From Acidobacteriaceae bacterium (GTDB lineage: Bacteria; Acidobacteriota; Terriglobia; Terriglobales; Acidobacteriaceae), in assembly GCA_030040115.1 (NCBI GenBank), contig JASHUH010000606.1, forward strand, positions 1 through 16,299: a DNA stretch of 16,299 nucleotides, in the 5' to 3' direction. The translations under genes were made by a program, and so were the position numbers. This document shows, one piece after another, positions 7,004-15,913 of this stretch. Below the pieces are notes generated by a model. That model was not told where the DNA came from, ran no database searches, and was given only the letters and a program-made list of their open reading frames with translations. Numbering within the stretch: position 1 is the stretch's first letter; the number at the start of each line of letters is the position of its first letter.

Positions 7004-10000
7004 ATGCTGCGTTGGCGCGTGGCCTTGGTTTCGGTTCTCGGCATGTTGCTGTGGTGTTGCGCCGTGGCGCCGGCTGGGGCGGCTTCCGCCTACTATGGCA
7101 GGGTGATCTTCAACGGCCTGCCCGTTCCCGGCGCAACGATCATCGTCACGCAGGGCGCGAAGAAGTTGACCACCGTCACCGACGTTGGCGGCGTCTTCCA
7201 CTTCGACAACCTGGCCAACGGCGTGTGGAAGGTCGAAATCGAGATGCAGTTGTTCGCGCCGATTCACGGAGAGGTGACGGTGGGGCCGAAGGCGCCGGTA
7301 AGCGAATTTACCTTGACGCCGCTGCCGATGAGCGAGTTGGAAGCGCATGCGCAGCCGGCCGGGAACGCGCCGGAGACGCCCAGCGTAGCGGTGGTGAAGA
7401 GATCGGAAATGAAACCGGCCGCGCAGGGTAATGAGCCACCTCCCGCGGCGCCCCCGCCCCCGGCAAACGAGCAGAGCGCGGACGGAATCCTGGTGAACGG
7501 AAGCGTGAACAACGCGGCCACTTCGCTCTACTCCACCAACCCGGCATTCGGCAACGCACACCCCGGCGGACGGGCGCTCTACAATGGCGAGTTCGCGGCT
7601 TATGTGGACAATTCGGCGACGGACGCACGGCCGTACGACCTGAGCGGCGTGGAGGCGGCGAAGAGTTCGTACACCCACATTACCGACGTGGTCACGCTGG
7701 GCGGACCGCTGCGGATTCCGCACCTTCTGCCAAATGGGCCGAACTTCTTCCTGGCCTACATCTGGACGCGCGACAACAGCGCCGCCATCGAAACGGGGCT
7801 GACGCCGACCATCGCTGAGCGCGCGGGCGACCTGGCGGGATTAGTGGACGCGGAGGGCCAGCCTATCACGGTATATAATCCCGCAACGGGGCAGCCGTAC
7901 GCGGACAATAGCGTGGCCGTAAGCCCGCAGGCGGCCGCGCTGCTGAATCTCTATCCTCAGCCCAATATCGCCGGCGGCACAAGGTACAACTATCAGGCGC
8001 CGGTGCTCAACGATACGCACCAGGATTCGATGCAGTCCCATCTTTACAAGACTCTGGGCCGAAGAGACTCCTTTGACGGCCAGTTCAACTTCCAGAACAC
8101 GCGCGCCAGCACGGTGAACCTTTTCGGGTTTGTGGATGGGAACGATGTGCTGGGACTGCACGCGAACCTCCATTGGCTGCACCGGCTGGCTACCCGCGTT
8201 TATTTCTATACCGGCTACGATTTCACGCGGTTGCGCACGCGCGTGACGCCGGAATTTGAGAATCGCGTGAACGTCTCGGGCGCGGCGGGGATCGGCGGCA
8301 ACGATCAGGACCCGGCCGACTGGGGTCCGCCGTCACTGAATTTCATCAGCGGATTTTCCAGTCTGAGCGACGGGAACAGCGAGTTCAATCGCAACCAGAC
8401 GGACGCATTTTCGGCCCACGCGCTTTTCTATCGCGGCCGCCACGACGTGACAGTAGGCGGCGATTATCGCCGGCAGGACGATAACGAGCTTCAGCAGCAG
8501 AATCCGCGCGGCACGTTCACTTTCACTGGCGCGGCGACAGCAGGCTCGGCCGCCGGGGTCACATCGGCAGGTTCCGACCTTGCGGATTTTCTCATCGGCG
8601 CTCCCGACACCAGCGCCATCGCCTACGGCAACGCCGATAAGTATTTTCGCGAGCCGGTTTACGACGTCTATTTCACCGACGACTGGCGCGTGCTGCCCAT
8701 TTTAACCATCAACGCGGGAATGCGCTGGGACTACGAAGCTCCGATGACGGAGCTCTTCGGACGGCTGGTGAATCTCGACATTGCAAGCGGCTTTATGGCT
8801 GCGGCGCCGGTGGAAGGCAGCGATCCCGTGGGCCCGATCACGGGCGCGCGATATCCCGCGTCGCTGCTGCGGCCGGATCGAAAAATGTTCGAACCGCGCG
8901 TCGGTATTTCGTGGCGGCCCATCCCCGCATCCAGCGTGGTGGTGCGCGCCGGTTACGGCATCTATCCCGACACTTCGGTGTATTTGAGGATTGTGATCGG
9001 GCTCGCGCAACAGTATCCGCTTTCGAAAAGCCTGAGCGTGCAGAACAGCGCTGCGTGTCCGCTCACGCTTGCTAACGGCTTTATTCCCTGTGCCGGCTTC
9101 ACGCAGGACACCTTCGCCATCGATCCCAACTTCCGCATCGGCTACGCGCAAATCTGGAATCTCGAAGTGCAGCGCGATCTGCCTTTTGCAATGCAGATCA
9201 CGGCGACCTATCGGGGCGTGAAGGGCACGCGCGGACCGCAGGAGATCTATCCCAACAGCTATCCCATCGGTGAGGCCAGTCCCTGCCCGAGCTGTCCGTC
9301 GGGATTTATTTACGAGATGTCCAACGGAAATTCTACGCGCCAGGAAGGACAGCTCCAGTTACGGCGACGGCTGATGAATGGTTTCACGGCATCGACGATG
9401 TACACCTATTCCAAGTCGATCGACGACGATGCATATCTGGGTGGAACGGGTCACGTCATTGCCAGCGGACCGGGCGTAGCGCCGACATCGGCCCCCGCAC
9501 AAACAGCCATGGTTGCGCAGAACTGGCTTGCCCCCCGCGCGGAGCGGTCGCTCTCGAGTTTCGATCAACGCCAACTCGTGAATATCACCGGGCAATACAC
9601 CAGCGGCGAGGGCTTGGGCGGCGGTACGCTGATGAGCGGCTGGCGCGGGCGGCTTCTGAAAGAGTGGACGCTCCAAACCACCATCGGCGTGGGCACGGGA
9701 ATGCCCGAAACGCCCATCTATCCCGAAGCGGCGCCCGGCACGGGATCGAACAGCATCATCCGGCCGGACCTGACCGGCGCTCCGATCGAGGCGGCAAACG
9801 GCGCGCATGTCAATGCCGCGGCCTATACCGCGCCGGTCGCGGGCGCGTGGGGAACCGCGGGCAGGGATTCCATCACCGGCCCCGGCCAGTTCACCTTGAA
9901 CAGCGCGCTCAACCGCACCTTCCGCCCGCATGGAAAGCTCTATCTCGATGTGCAGATTCAGTCCACCAACACGCTTAACCATCCGGCCTTCACCAGTTGG

Positions 10001-10090
10001 AATACGATTGTCGGTGCGGCGCAATTCGGCTTGCCGGCCGGGGCTGGCGGGATGCGCAACCTGCAAACTGTGTTGCGCTTGAGGTTCTGA
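7004..10090 (+). CDS. Oar-like outer-membrane protein (TonB-dependent receptor-like)
   Basis: 1028 residues. A signal peptide (1 to about 26, ending APAGA) precedes a carboxypeptidase regulatory-like (Ig-fold) domain at about 27-110 with GRVIFNGLPVPGATIIV and TDVGGVFHFDNL. A Pro/Ala linker covers about 143-155. The rest is a large beta-barrel with the DGILVNGSVNN and LGGPLRIPHLLPNGPNFF motifs typical of acidobacterial Oar-like proteins. Repeated amphipathic strands alternate with Asn/Gly/Thr turns, and the protein ends LQTVLRLRF, a terminal aromatic barrel-assembly signal. I do not see a standard TonB plug domain or TonB box, so transport by TonB is only assumed. GGAG at 6993-6996 lies 7 bases before the ATG. 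The gene begins 20 bases after the M56 gene and ends 3 bases before the VWA gene, so it should be co-transcribed and under the BlaI-type repressor. Substrate unknown; uptake of polymers or adhesion are both possible. Confidence 0.85.
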   Translation: MLRWRVALVSVLGMLLWCCAVAPAGAASAYYGRVIFNGLPVPGATIIVTQGAKKLTTVTDVGGVFHFDNLANGVWKVEIEMQLFAPIHGEVTVGPKAPVSEFTLTPLPMSELEAHAQPAGNAPETPSVAVVKRSEMKPAAQGNEPPPAAPPPPANEQSADGILVNGSVNNAATSLYSTNPAFGNAHPGGRALYNGEFAAYVDNSATDARPYDLSGVEAAKSSYTHITDVVTLGGPLRIPHLLPNGPNFFLAYIWTRDNSAAIETGLTPTIAERAGDLAGLVDAEGQPITVYNPATGQPYADNSVAVSPQAAALLNLYPQPNIAGGTRYNYQAPVLNDTHQDSMQSHLYKTLGRRDSFDGQFNFQNTRASTVNLFGFVDGNDVLGLHANLHWLHRLATRVYFYTGYDFTRLRTRVTPEFENRVNVSGAAGIGGNDQDPADWGPPSLNFISGFSSLSDGNSEFNRNQTDAFSAHALFYRGRHDVTVGGDYRRQDDNELQQQNPRGTFTFTGAATAGSAAGVTSAGSDLADFLIGAPDTSAIAYGNADKYFREPVYDVYFTDDWRVLPILTINAGMRWDYEAPMTELFGRLVNLDIASGFMAAAPVEGSDPVGPITGARYPASLLRPDRKMFEPRVGISWRPIPASSVVVRAGYGIYPDTSVYLRIVIGLAQQYPLSKSLSVQNSAACPLTLANGFIPCAGFTQDTFAIDPNFRIGYAQIWNLEVQRDLPFAMQITATYRGVKGTRGPQEIYPNSYPIGEASPCPSCPSGFIYEMSNGNSTRQEGQLQLRRRLMNGFTASTMYTYSKSIDDDAYLGGTGHVIASGPGVAPTSAPAQTAMVAQNWLAPRAERSLSSFDQRQLVNITGQYTSGEGLGGGTLMSGWRGRLLKEWTLQTTIGVGTGMPETPIYPEAAPGTGSNSIIRPDLTGAPIEAANGAHVNAAAYTAPVAGAWGTAGRDSITGPGQFTLNSALNRTFRPHGKLYLDVQIQSTNTLNHPAFTSWNTIVGAAQFGLPAGAGGMRNLQTVLRLRF

Positions 10091-10093
10091 GCC

Positions 10094-12211
10094 ATGCGAA
10101 CTCCGGTTGCCTCTGTTCTTCTTCTCGCTGCCGCGGCCGCCGGCGCGCAGACCATCGGCTCCAACACCGCGCTTGGCCAGGCGCAGGGATTCACGCTCAG
10201 CATCCAGTCGCAACTCGTGGTCGAGGCGGTCACGGTCAGAAACAAACAAGGCAATTTTGTGCACGGTCTCACCGCCAAGGACTTCGCGGTGACGGAGGAC
10301 GGCGCGCCGCAGACCATCCGCTATTGTGAGCACGAGAGCCTGACGCAGGACGCGAAGCCCCTGCCGGAAGAGCCGCCGCTGAACGACAACATCACCATCT
10401 ACAATCGCCTGGCGCGGGAGCAGATTCAACCGGAGCCGCTGGAGAAGGACCGATATAAGAACCACAGGCTGCTGGCGTTCTACTTCGACATGACCACTAT
10501 GCCGCCGGCCGACCAGTTGCGCGCCCTCTCCGCGGCCGAGACGTTTATCCGCACCAAAATGACGGCCGCCGACCTCATCGCGCTGCTGCGTTACCAGGGC
10601 GGCTCGGTCGATATCCTGCAAGACTTCACCAACGACCGCGACCGCTTGCTGAGCATTCTGGAAACCATGGTCGTCGGCGAGGGTCAGGGCGCAACGGACA
10701 CCACCGACGACGCCAGCAGCGCCGACACCGGCGCCGCCTTCGGTCAGGACGACAGCGAGTTCAACATCTTCAACACCGACCGCCAACTCTCCGCGCTCGA
10801 GACTGCGGCCAAGCAACTGGGGCGCGTGAGCGAGAAGAAATCGCTGCTCTATTTCGCCAGCGGCCTACGCCTCAATGGCATAGACAACCAGGCGCAGCTT
10901 CACGCCACCGTCGACGCGGCGATCAAAGCCGGCGTTACGTTTTGGCCCATCGACGCGCGCGGACTGGTGGCCGCGGCGCCGCTCGGCGACGCGACCCAGG
11001 GCTCGCCGGGCAATCAGGGCCTCTACACGGGAGCAGCGACACTCGCGAACACGAGCAATTTCCAGCAGTCGCAGGACACGCTCTACGCGATCGCCGGCGA
11101 CAGCGGCGGCAAGGCGTTCTTCGACAACAACGACCTGCTTCTCGGCATCGTCCACGCGCAGCAGGCCGTCTCCGACTACTACATTCTCGGCTATTACACG
11201 TCGAACACCGCGAAAAACGGCCACTTTCGCCGCATCAGGATATCAATGACCAACGGCCTGCAGGCCGACCTGAGTTATCGCGAGGGCTACTACGCGGAAA
11301 AAGAGTTCGCCAAATTTAACGAGGCGGATAAAGAGCGCCAGCTTGAAGACGCGCTCATGCTCGAAGATCCGATTACCGATCTGACCATCGCCATGGAGAT
11401 CGACTATTTCCAGCTCAACCGCGCCGAGTATTTCGTCCCCATCATTGTCAAAATTCCCGGCCGTGAACTGGCCCTGGCCAAGCGCGGAGGCGCGCAGCAG
11501 ACCTCGATCGACTTCATCGGCGAGATCAAGGACACAATCGGCGGGTTTACCGTGCAAAATATACGCGACCACATGAGCAAAAGGCTCTCCGACGCCACCG
11601 CCGCGGAGCTCGCCAAGGTTCCCATCGAGTACGACACGGGTTACACCTTGCTGCCCGGCCGCTATAGCATCAAATTCCTGGCGCGCGACGATGAGACGGG
11701 AAGAATCGGCGCCTTCCAGACTACGTTCACCATCCCCAATCTCAACAAGGTCGAGGATCGGGTGGCGATGAGCTCCGTGGTATTGAGCAGCCAGCGCGTG
11801 GCGTTAAACGCCGCACTCTATGACACCGAGAAGGCCAAGGAGCGCCGGAAGGACGAAGCCGCGAATCCGCTCGTCGAAAACGGCGCTCGACTCATTCCCA
11901 GCGTCACCCGCGTCTTCAACAAAGGGCGAGCGATCTACGTTTATTTTCAGGCCTACAAGCAGACGCCCGCGCCCTCTACGCAACCGCTCTTCGCGTTCGT
12001 CACTCTCTACCGGAATGGCGAAGCCGTCTATGAGACACAGCCGGAGTCAATGGTTCCGAGTGCGCAAAGCCGTCTGGGAGTGATGCCGCTCAATTTCGAT
12101 CTGGGCGTCAACGCGCTTTCGCCGGGAAAGTACGATTGCCAGGTCACGGTCCTCGACCCCACCGCGCATAAAGCCAATTTCTGGCGCGCGCCCATCGAGC
12201 TCGTGCCTTAA
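10094..12211 (+). CDS. Secreted VWA-domain protein, TIGR03436 family
   Basis: 705 residues. A signal peptide (1 to about 18, AAAAAGAQ) is followed by a short beta domain (about 35-75) containing TAKDFAVTEDGAPQTI, the usual start of the acidobacterial VWFA-related family. The VWA domain covers about 125-370: a hydrophobic strand ending in the metal-site region (LLAFYFDMTTMP, D132), SLLYFASGL and VTFWPIDARG. An acidic insert at about 199-226 is rich in Asp/Ser/Thr. The characteristic YYILGYYTSN and FRRIRISM follow, then a long beta-rich C-terminal half. The metal-binding motif reads DxTxM rather than the canonical DxSxS, so classical MIDAS metal binding may be weak. The start codon follows the upstream stop by 3 bases, so translation is probably coupled to the Oar-like gene. 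Likely an envelope or periplasmic protein acting with the barrel; partner and ligand unknown. Confidence 0.88.
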   Translation: MRTPVASVLLLAAAAAGAQTIGSNTALGQAQGFTLSIQSQLVVEAVTVRNKQGNFVHGLTAKDFAVTEDGAPQTIRYCEHESLTQDAKPLPEEPPLNDNITIYNRLAREQIQPEPLEKDRYKNHRLLAFYFDMTTMPPADQLRALSAAETFIRTKMTAADLIALLRYQGGSVDILQDFTNDRDRLLSILETMVVGEGQGATDTTDDASSADTGAAFGQDDSEFNIFNTDRQLSALETAAKQLGRVSEKKSLLYFASGLRLNGIDNQAQLHATVDAAIKAGVTFWPIDARGLVAAAPLGDATQGSPGNQGLYTGAATLANTSNFQQSQDTLYAIAGDSGGKAFFDNNDLLLGIVHAQQAVSDYYILGYYTSNTAKNGHFRRIRISMTNGLQADLSYREGYYAEKEFAKFNEADKERQLEDALMLEDPITDLTIAMEIDYFQLNRAEYFVPIIVKIPGRELALAKRGGAQQTSIDFIGEIKDTIGGFTVQNIRDHMSKRLSDATAAELAKVPIEYDTGYTLLPGRYSIKFLARDDETGRIGAFQTTFTIPNLNKVEDRVAMSSVVLSSQRVALNAALYDTEKAKERRKDEAANPLVENGARLIPSVTRVFNKGRAIYVYFQAYKQTPAPSTQPLFAFVTLYRNGEAVYETQPESMVPSAQSRLGVMPLNFDLGVNALSPGKYDCQVTVLDPTAHKANFWRAPIELVP

Positions 12212-12236
12212 CGGATTGCGAAGGAATGCGGTGCAG

Positions 12237-14474
12237 TCAGCTCCCTGAAAGTATTTTGGTGGCCGCCTTCAACACTTGCACCTCGCGTTCGATTGCAGCC
12301 GCCGTTCTCGCAATCTGCGCGTCGACGATCGTCCATTGTTTTTGCTCGATCGCTTCGCGCACCGCCGGCAGCGTCTTGACGCCGTAACCGGTATAGAAGC
12401 CGGGCGCATAGATCATGTTTTCATACCACGGGCGGTTGGGAAGCCCTTGTGGATCGGTGAGCGCCTCTTGGGTCTTCATCAATTCCGCGTTCACGGCAGT
12501 TTCGCCGTTTGCGCCATCCGTCGCAAACGCGCGTTCGTACTCCGCGGCAGCGGCGGTGAGATCGTCCGACGCTTGGTCGAGCGGAGCGAAATCGAAGTAC
12601 GGGGGAACCAGGTCGACCGGGGGTGGAACGCTCACTTTCTTCGGATCGGCTGCCGCTTGATACGCGCCCGCCGCGATGTCGGCGTTGCGGTCCTTGATCT
12701 CGGCACGCATGTCATCGGCCAGCTTCTTCACTTCGGTCACATAGTTATGCACCGTGTCGGCTTCATCGGTGAACTGGTAGGGAAGCACGTCGGCGTCGGC
12801 CATGCGGATCACCATCGTGCCTGCGGTCTGCGCCAGCGCCCGCTCATATACGAAGGTTGTGTCCTGAAAGTGGGTGTAAAAGTAAAAATCATCATAGATC
12901 GAGTGATATTGGCCGCTTTCCTCATCCTCGCCGCCGAAAGCGAGGTCCACGGTCGGGATGCCGAGATGGTCTATGAACACCGTGAAATCGGAGCCCGATC
13001 CAAGCGCCCCGATGCGGCTGTCGGCCCGTTTTTGTTCTTCCGCCCGCATCGCCGGAGAGGCCTGCAACAGGCTCGCCAGCCGCGCCCGCTTCCAGATCGA
13101 CATTTTGGTCTCCGGATCCTGGATATCTTTGGCCACGCTGTTGACAAAGTTCTCCAGCGAGTGCGAGCCCGAAGCGTGGAAGAAACCACGCGTGTTGCCG
13201 TCGGAGTTGAAGTACGCCACCGCGTGCTGGCGCAGTTCGTCAGCGTGGTACTCGGCCCATTCCGTCGAGCCCAGCAACATGGGTTCCTCGCCATCCCAGA
13301 AGCAATAGAGAATCGTGCGCTGAGGCTTCCATCCCTGTTTCAGCAACTCGCCCAGCGCGCGCGCTTCTTCAAGTTCGGGACTGGTTCCGCTCAGCGGATC
13401 CTCGGCTCCATTCACCCACGCATCGTGATGATTGCCACGGATCACCCACTGGTCGGGAAACGTGGACCCGGGGATCGTGGCCACTACATCGTAAAGCGGT
13501 TTGCGGTCCCAGTTGAATGAAACCGCAAGGCGCGCCATGGCTTTGCTGGGGCCGGTCTTGTAGGTGATCGGGAGGTCGCCACGCCAGTTCTCAGGAACGG
13601 TCGGGCCCCCCAGTGCAAGCAGGAATGGCTTGGCGTCGGCGTACGAAATAGGCAGCACCGGGATCTTGGTGATCGTTTGTACCTGATCCAGAGGGATGAG
13701 CTTCACGCCCGGTTTCGCGCCCACGCCGGGCGTCTGTGGATCTCCTGGATAGATGGGCATGTCCATCACGCTGCCGCGTTGCACGCCGTCGGGCGGACGC
13801 ATTGGCCCATCCGGATAGGGGTCTCCGTTCGCATACCCGTCGTCTTTCGGGTCGGAGTAAATAATGCAACCGACGGCGCCGTGCTGAGCAGCCACCTTGG
13901 GCTTGATGCCGCGCCACGTCTCGCCGTAGCGCGCAATCACAATGGCTCCCTTGACCGAAACGCCCATGGCCGCCAATTGCTCATAGTCCGAGGGCGCGCC
14001 ATAATTCACATACACCAGTGGACCCGTCACATCGCCATCGCGCGAATAGGCGTTGTATGTCGGCAATTGCTCGCTCTTCTGGCCCGAGGTAGGATCGACG
14101 GCCAGTGTCGGCTCTTCCAGCTTGGCGGTGAATGGCGCGGAGCCCAGCAACTCCAGCTTGCGCGACTTGGGCGTGGGGAACAGGGCTTCGAATTGTTCGA
14201 TCTTCGCATCCAGCCCGTAGGATTTCAACTGCGCCAGCAGCCATTCGGCATTGTCTTTATCGTAAGGCGAGCCAACGTGGTGTGGCCGCGCCGACATCCG
14301 CCGCATATCCTCGCGTATGCGGTTGGGCTCAGGAATGGCGCGGAATTTCTGCTCCCATTGCACTTCAGCAGCCGAGTGTTCGGCGGTATAGCCGCGCAAC
14401 GGCTCATCCGCAGGCGGCGCCAAGGCGAACGCGGCGAAAGAATACAACATCAGGAAAACGGAAATTCGATGCAT
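12237..14474 (-). CDS. M28 peptidase, glutamate carboxypeptidase II/transferrin-receptor type
   Basis: 745 residues, close to the length of GCPII homologues. A signal peptide (1-19, ends AAFALA) targets it for export. A protease-associated (PA) domain lies at about 130-300 (DVTGPLVYVNYG, VKGAIVIARYGE). The M28 catalytic domain follows, with all di-zinc ligands in GCPII spacing: H349 and D359 (GNHHDAWVNGAEDPLSG), general base E396 and ligand E397 (CFWDGEEP), D425 (YFNSDGN) and H524 (YHSIYDD). SGSDFTVFIDHLGIP matches the conserved GSGNDF region. The C-terminal TFR-like dimerisation domain covers about 600-740. It should remove C-terminal residues such as glutamate from peptides outside the cytoplasm; exact specificity is unknown. 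The ATG at 14474 has GAGGTG 9 bases before it. It is transcribed alone, converging on the VWA gene with only a 25-base gap and no hairpin between them. Confidence 0.93.
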   Translation of the reverse strand: MHRISVFLMLYSFAAFALAPPADEPLRGYTAEHSAAEVQWEQKFRAIPEPNRIREDMRRMSARPHHVGSPYDKDNAEWLLAQLKSYGLDAKIEQFEALFPTPKSRKLELLGSAPFTAKLEEPTLAVDPTSGQKSEQLPTYNAYSRDGDVTGPLVYVNYGAPSDYEQLAAMGVSVKGAIVIARYGETWRGIKPKVAAQHGAVGCIIYSDPKDDGYANGDPYPDGPMRPPDGVQRGSVMDMPIYPGDPQTPGVGAKPGVKLIPLDQVQTITKIPVLPISYADAKPFLLALGGPTVPENWRGDLPITYKTGPSKAMARLAVSFNWDRKPLYDVVATIPGSTFPDQWVIRGNHHDAWVNGAEDPLSGTSPELEEARALGELLKQGWKPQRTILYCFWDGEEPMLLGSTEWAEYHADELRQHAVAYFNSDGNTRGFFHASGSHSLENFVNSVAKDIQDPETKMSIWKRARLASLLQASPAMRAEEQKRADSRIGALGSGSDFTVFIDHLGIPTVDLAFGGEDEESGQYHSIYDDFYFYTHFQDTTFVYERALAQTAGTMVIRMADADVLPYQFTDEADTVHNYVTEVKKLADDMRAEIKDRNADIAAGAYQAAADPKKVSVPPPVDLVPPYFDFAPLDQASDDLTAAAAEYERAFATDGANGETAVNAELMKTQEALTDPQGLPNRPWYENMIYAPGFYTGYGVKTLPAVREAIEQKQWTIVDAQIARTAAAIEREVQVLKAATKILSGS

Positions 14475-14556
14475 GCGGAAGTCACCTCGCTGGCCGGATC
14501 ACTGGCTCGACCAGGGTGTTTCGTTGGGTAAAGTTGAGGATACGGCGGCGAGACGG

Positions 14557-14585
14557 AGTGTAATCTTCTCCCCGCCGGGTGTCAA
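14557..14585 (-). promoter_or_regulatory. Sigma70-like promoter of the M28 peptidase gene
   Basis: On the minus strand TTGACA (14585-14580) is separated by exactly 17 bases from TACACT (14562-14557). The start of transcription would fall near 14550, giving a leader of about 75 bases before the ATG at 14474. Confidence 0.65.
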
Positions 14586-14838
14586 CCTTGGCTCTCCGCG
14601 CTTGACTCTCCGCGTCCGCGAATGGGGAACGCAATGGCCGAAAGCAGGATGGCCGGGGGGCGTCGCAGAAAAGCGGCGATCGAAATCGCTGCCCGACCAG
14701 TCGCTCATGCGGCTTAAGCCATTTCTTCAGGATTGGCGTTTCCTGGCTGTAGGGACCAATGCGCCTGTTTTTGCGGTTTCCTTGGCAGTCCAAATGGCGA
14801 GTGGCGTCCGCATGGCCTGTGCTAGGCTTTGAACAACG
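14586..14838. other. Intergenic region between divergent peptidase genes
   Basis: No gene is supportable; a frame open from 14473 to 14832 on the plus strand has no plausible protein composition. A hairpin at 14673-14692 (GCGGCGAT, CGAA loop, ATCGCTGC; one G-U pair) has no T-run and may belong to the leader of the gene at 14839. No clear promoter for that gene was found. Confidence 0.4.
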
Positions 14839-15852
14839 GTGGCCAATTTCGAAAAAGCGCCGGCAGAGGTCCAGGAAATCTTATCCAAGCCGATTCGGCA
14901 ACTCGGCTTGAAGCTGGAAGGCTCCCCCCTGGAACGCTTCGTCCAGCAACTTTACGAAGAGCTGAACGCCAAGGGGCTCCATCGGTTCCACCCCAGGTGT
15001 TACCTGACGGATGAGTGGGGCTGCCCGAGCATGGAGCCGGTGATTGGAATTCCATTCTATCTGGCTGATCCAAAACTGCAGCGCCTGGAAGCGGAAATGA
15101 ACGACATTGAAGACGCGCGGCAGATCATGATGTACCTGCGCCACGAGGCCGGTCACGCTTTCAATTACGCCTACGCGCTCTACAAAACGGAGGAATGGCG
15201 CAACCTTTTCGGTCCGTTCCGGCGGCCTTACCGCGATAACTACAAGCCGGTTGCGTTTTCGCGCCAGTTCGTGCGGCACATGGAGGGCTGGTATGCGCAA
15301 AAGCATCCTGACGAAGACTTTGCGGAAACCTTCGCGGTATGGCTGACACCCCGCTCCAACTGGCGGAAGCGGTACCAGGGCTGGGGCGCGATGGAGAAAC
15401 TGCTCTATATGGATCGCTTGGGCCGCAAGCTCGGCGACGCTGAACCTGTGATCGCACGCGGCGACACCGATATTACCGTCGACGAAATGGATTTCACGGT
15501 CGGGGAGTTCTATCAGCGCGCCCTCAAACAGCAGCTTACCCCTGGCGAGCTTCCCCTGGACAGCGATCTACGCGACATCTTCAATGTATCCAGGCGCCGC
15601 CGGAAGAATGTTCGCCCAGCGGTCGAGCTTCTTCGGGAGAACCGCAAGATTCTGATCGACAAGGTCAACTATTGGACGGGCGTGCAACGTCCGCTGGTGA
15701 AGAAACTTGTGGAAGCCATCGAAGCAAAGGTCAACGAGCTAGGGCTGCGCGCTGACATACAATGTGAGCGGGAATATTTGACCGAAGTCACGGTGTATGC
15801 GACTGCACTGGCGATGAACTATATTACCCGAGGCAAGTTCATTTTGCCTTGA
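14839..15852 (+). CDS. Putative zinc-binding metallopeptidase
   Basis: 337 residues. The zinc motif is HEAGH (H102, E103, H106) in YLRHEAGHAFNYAY, with a downstream acidic motif PDEDFAETFAVWL (E163 the likely third ligand). This is the pattern of the 'putative zinc-binding metallopeptidase' family (PF15887-like). No signal peptide or membrane helix is seen, so it is probably cytoplasmic. The remainder is helical and charged (SRRRRKNVRPAVELL, VKKLVEAIEAKVNEL). GTG 14839 is the only reasonable start: an in-frame stop lies at 14830-14832 and the next Met is deep inside the protein. The ribosome binding site is weak. A D-Ala-D-Ala ligase-like gene follows after 61 bases on the same strand, suggesting an operon. 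Substrate unknown; a role in peptide or peptidoglycan-precursor metabolism is inference from the neighbour. Confidence 0.82.
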   Translation: MANFEKAPAEVQEILSKPIRQLGLKLEGSPLERFVQQLYEELNAKGLHRFHPRCYLTDEWGCPSMEPVIGIPFYLADPKLQRLEAEMNDIEDARQIMMYLRHEAGHAFNYAYALYKTEEWRNLFGPFRRPYRDNYKPVAFSRQFVRHMEGWYAQKHPDEDFAETFAVWLTPRSNWRKRYQGWGAMEKLLYMDRLGRKLGDAEPVIARGDTDITVDEMDFTVGEFYQRALKQQLTPGELPLDSDLRDIFNVSRRRRKNVRPAVELLRENRKILIDKVNYWTGVQRPLVKKLVEAIEAKVNELGLRADIQCEREYLTEVTVYATALAMNYITRGKFILP

Positions 15853-15863
15853 GCAGTTCCTCG

Positions 15864-15885
15864 CATCTGCCATGGGCGACAGATG
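15864..15885 (+). other. Small inverted repeat between the two genes
   Basis: CATCTG (15864-15869) and CAGATG (15880-15885) pair around a 10-base loop, 28 bases before the next start codon. There is no T-run, so it is not a standard terminator and does not argue against co-transcription. Confidence 0.35.
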
Positions 15886-15913
15886 TGGGTGAGAGCAAGA
15901 GAGCAGAGGCGCG

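Noticed and set aside
9359..10816. Long 485-residue minus-strand frame opposite the Oar-like and VWA genes
   Set aside because: It is the antisense shadow of two firmly supported genes in GC-rich DNA; composition is Arg/Gly/Val-rich with no domain.
12212..12236. Shared terminator between the converging VWA and M28 genes
   Set aside because: The 25-base gap contains no inverted repeat or T-run.
12276..13520. 414-residue plus-strand frame opposite the M28 peptidase
   Set aside because: Antisense shadow: the minus strand has a full set of conserved zinc ligands and a signal peptide.
14473..14832. 119-residue plus-strand frame in the divergent intergenic region
   Set aside because: Trp/Arg/Pro-rich without motif, and it covers the promoter of the M28 gene.
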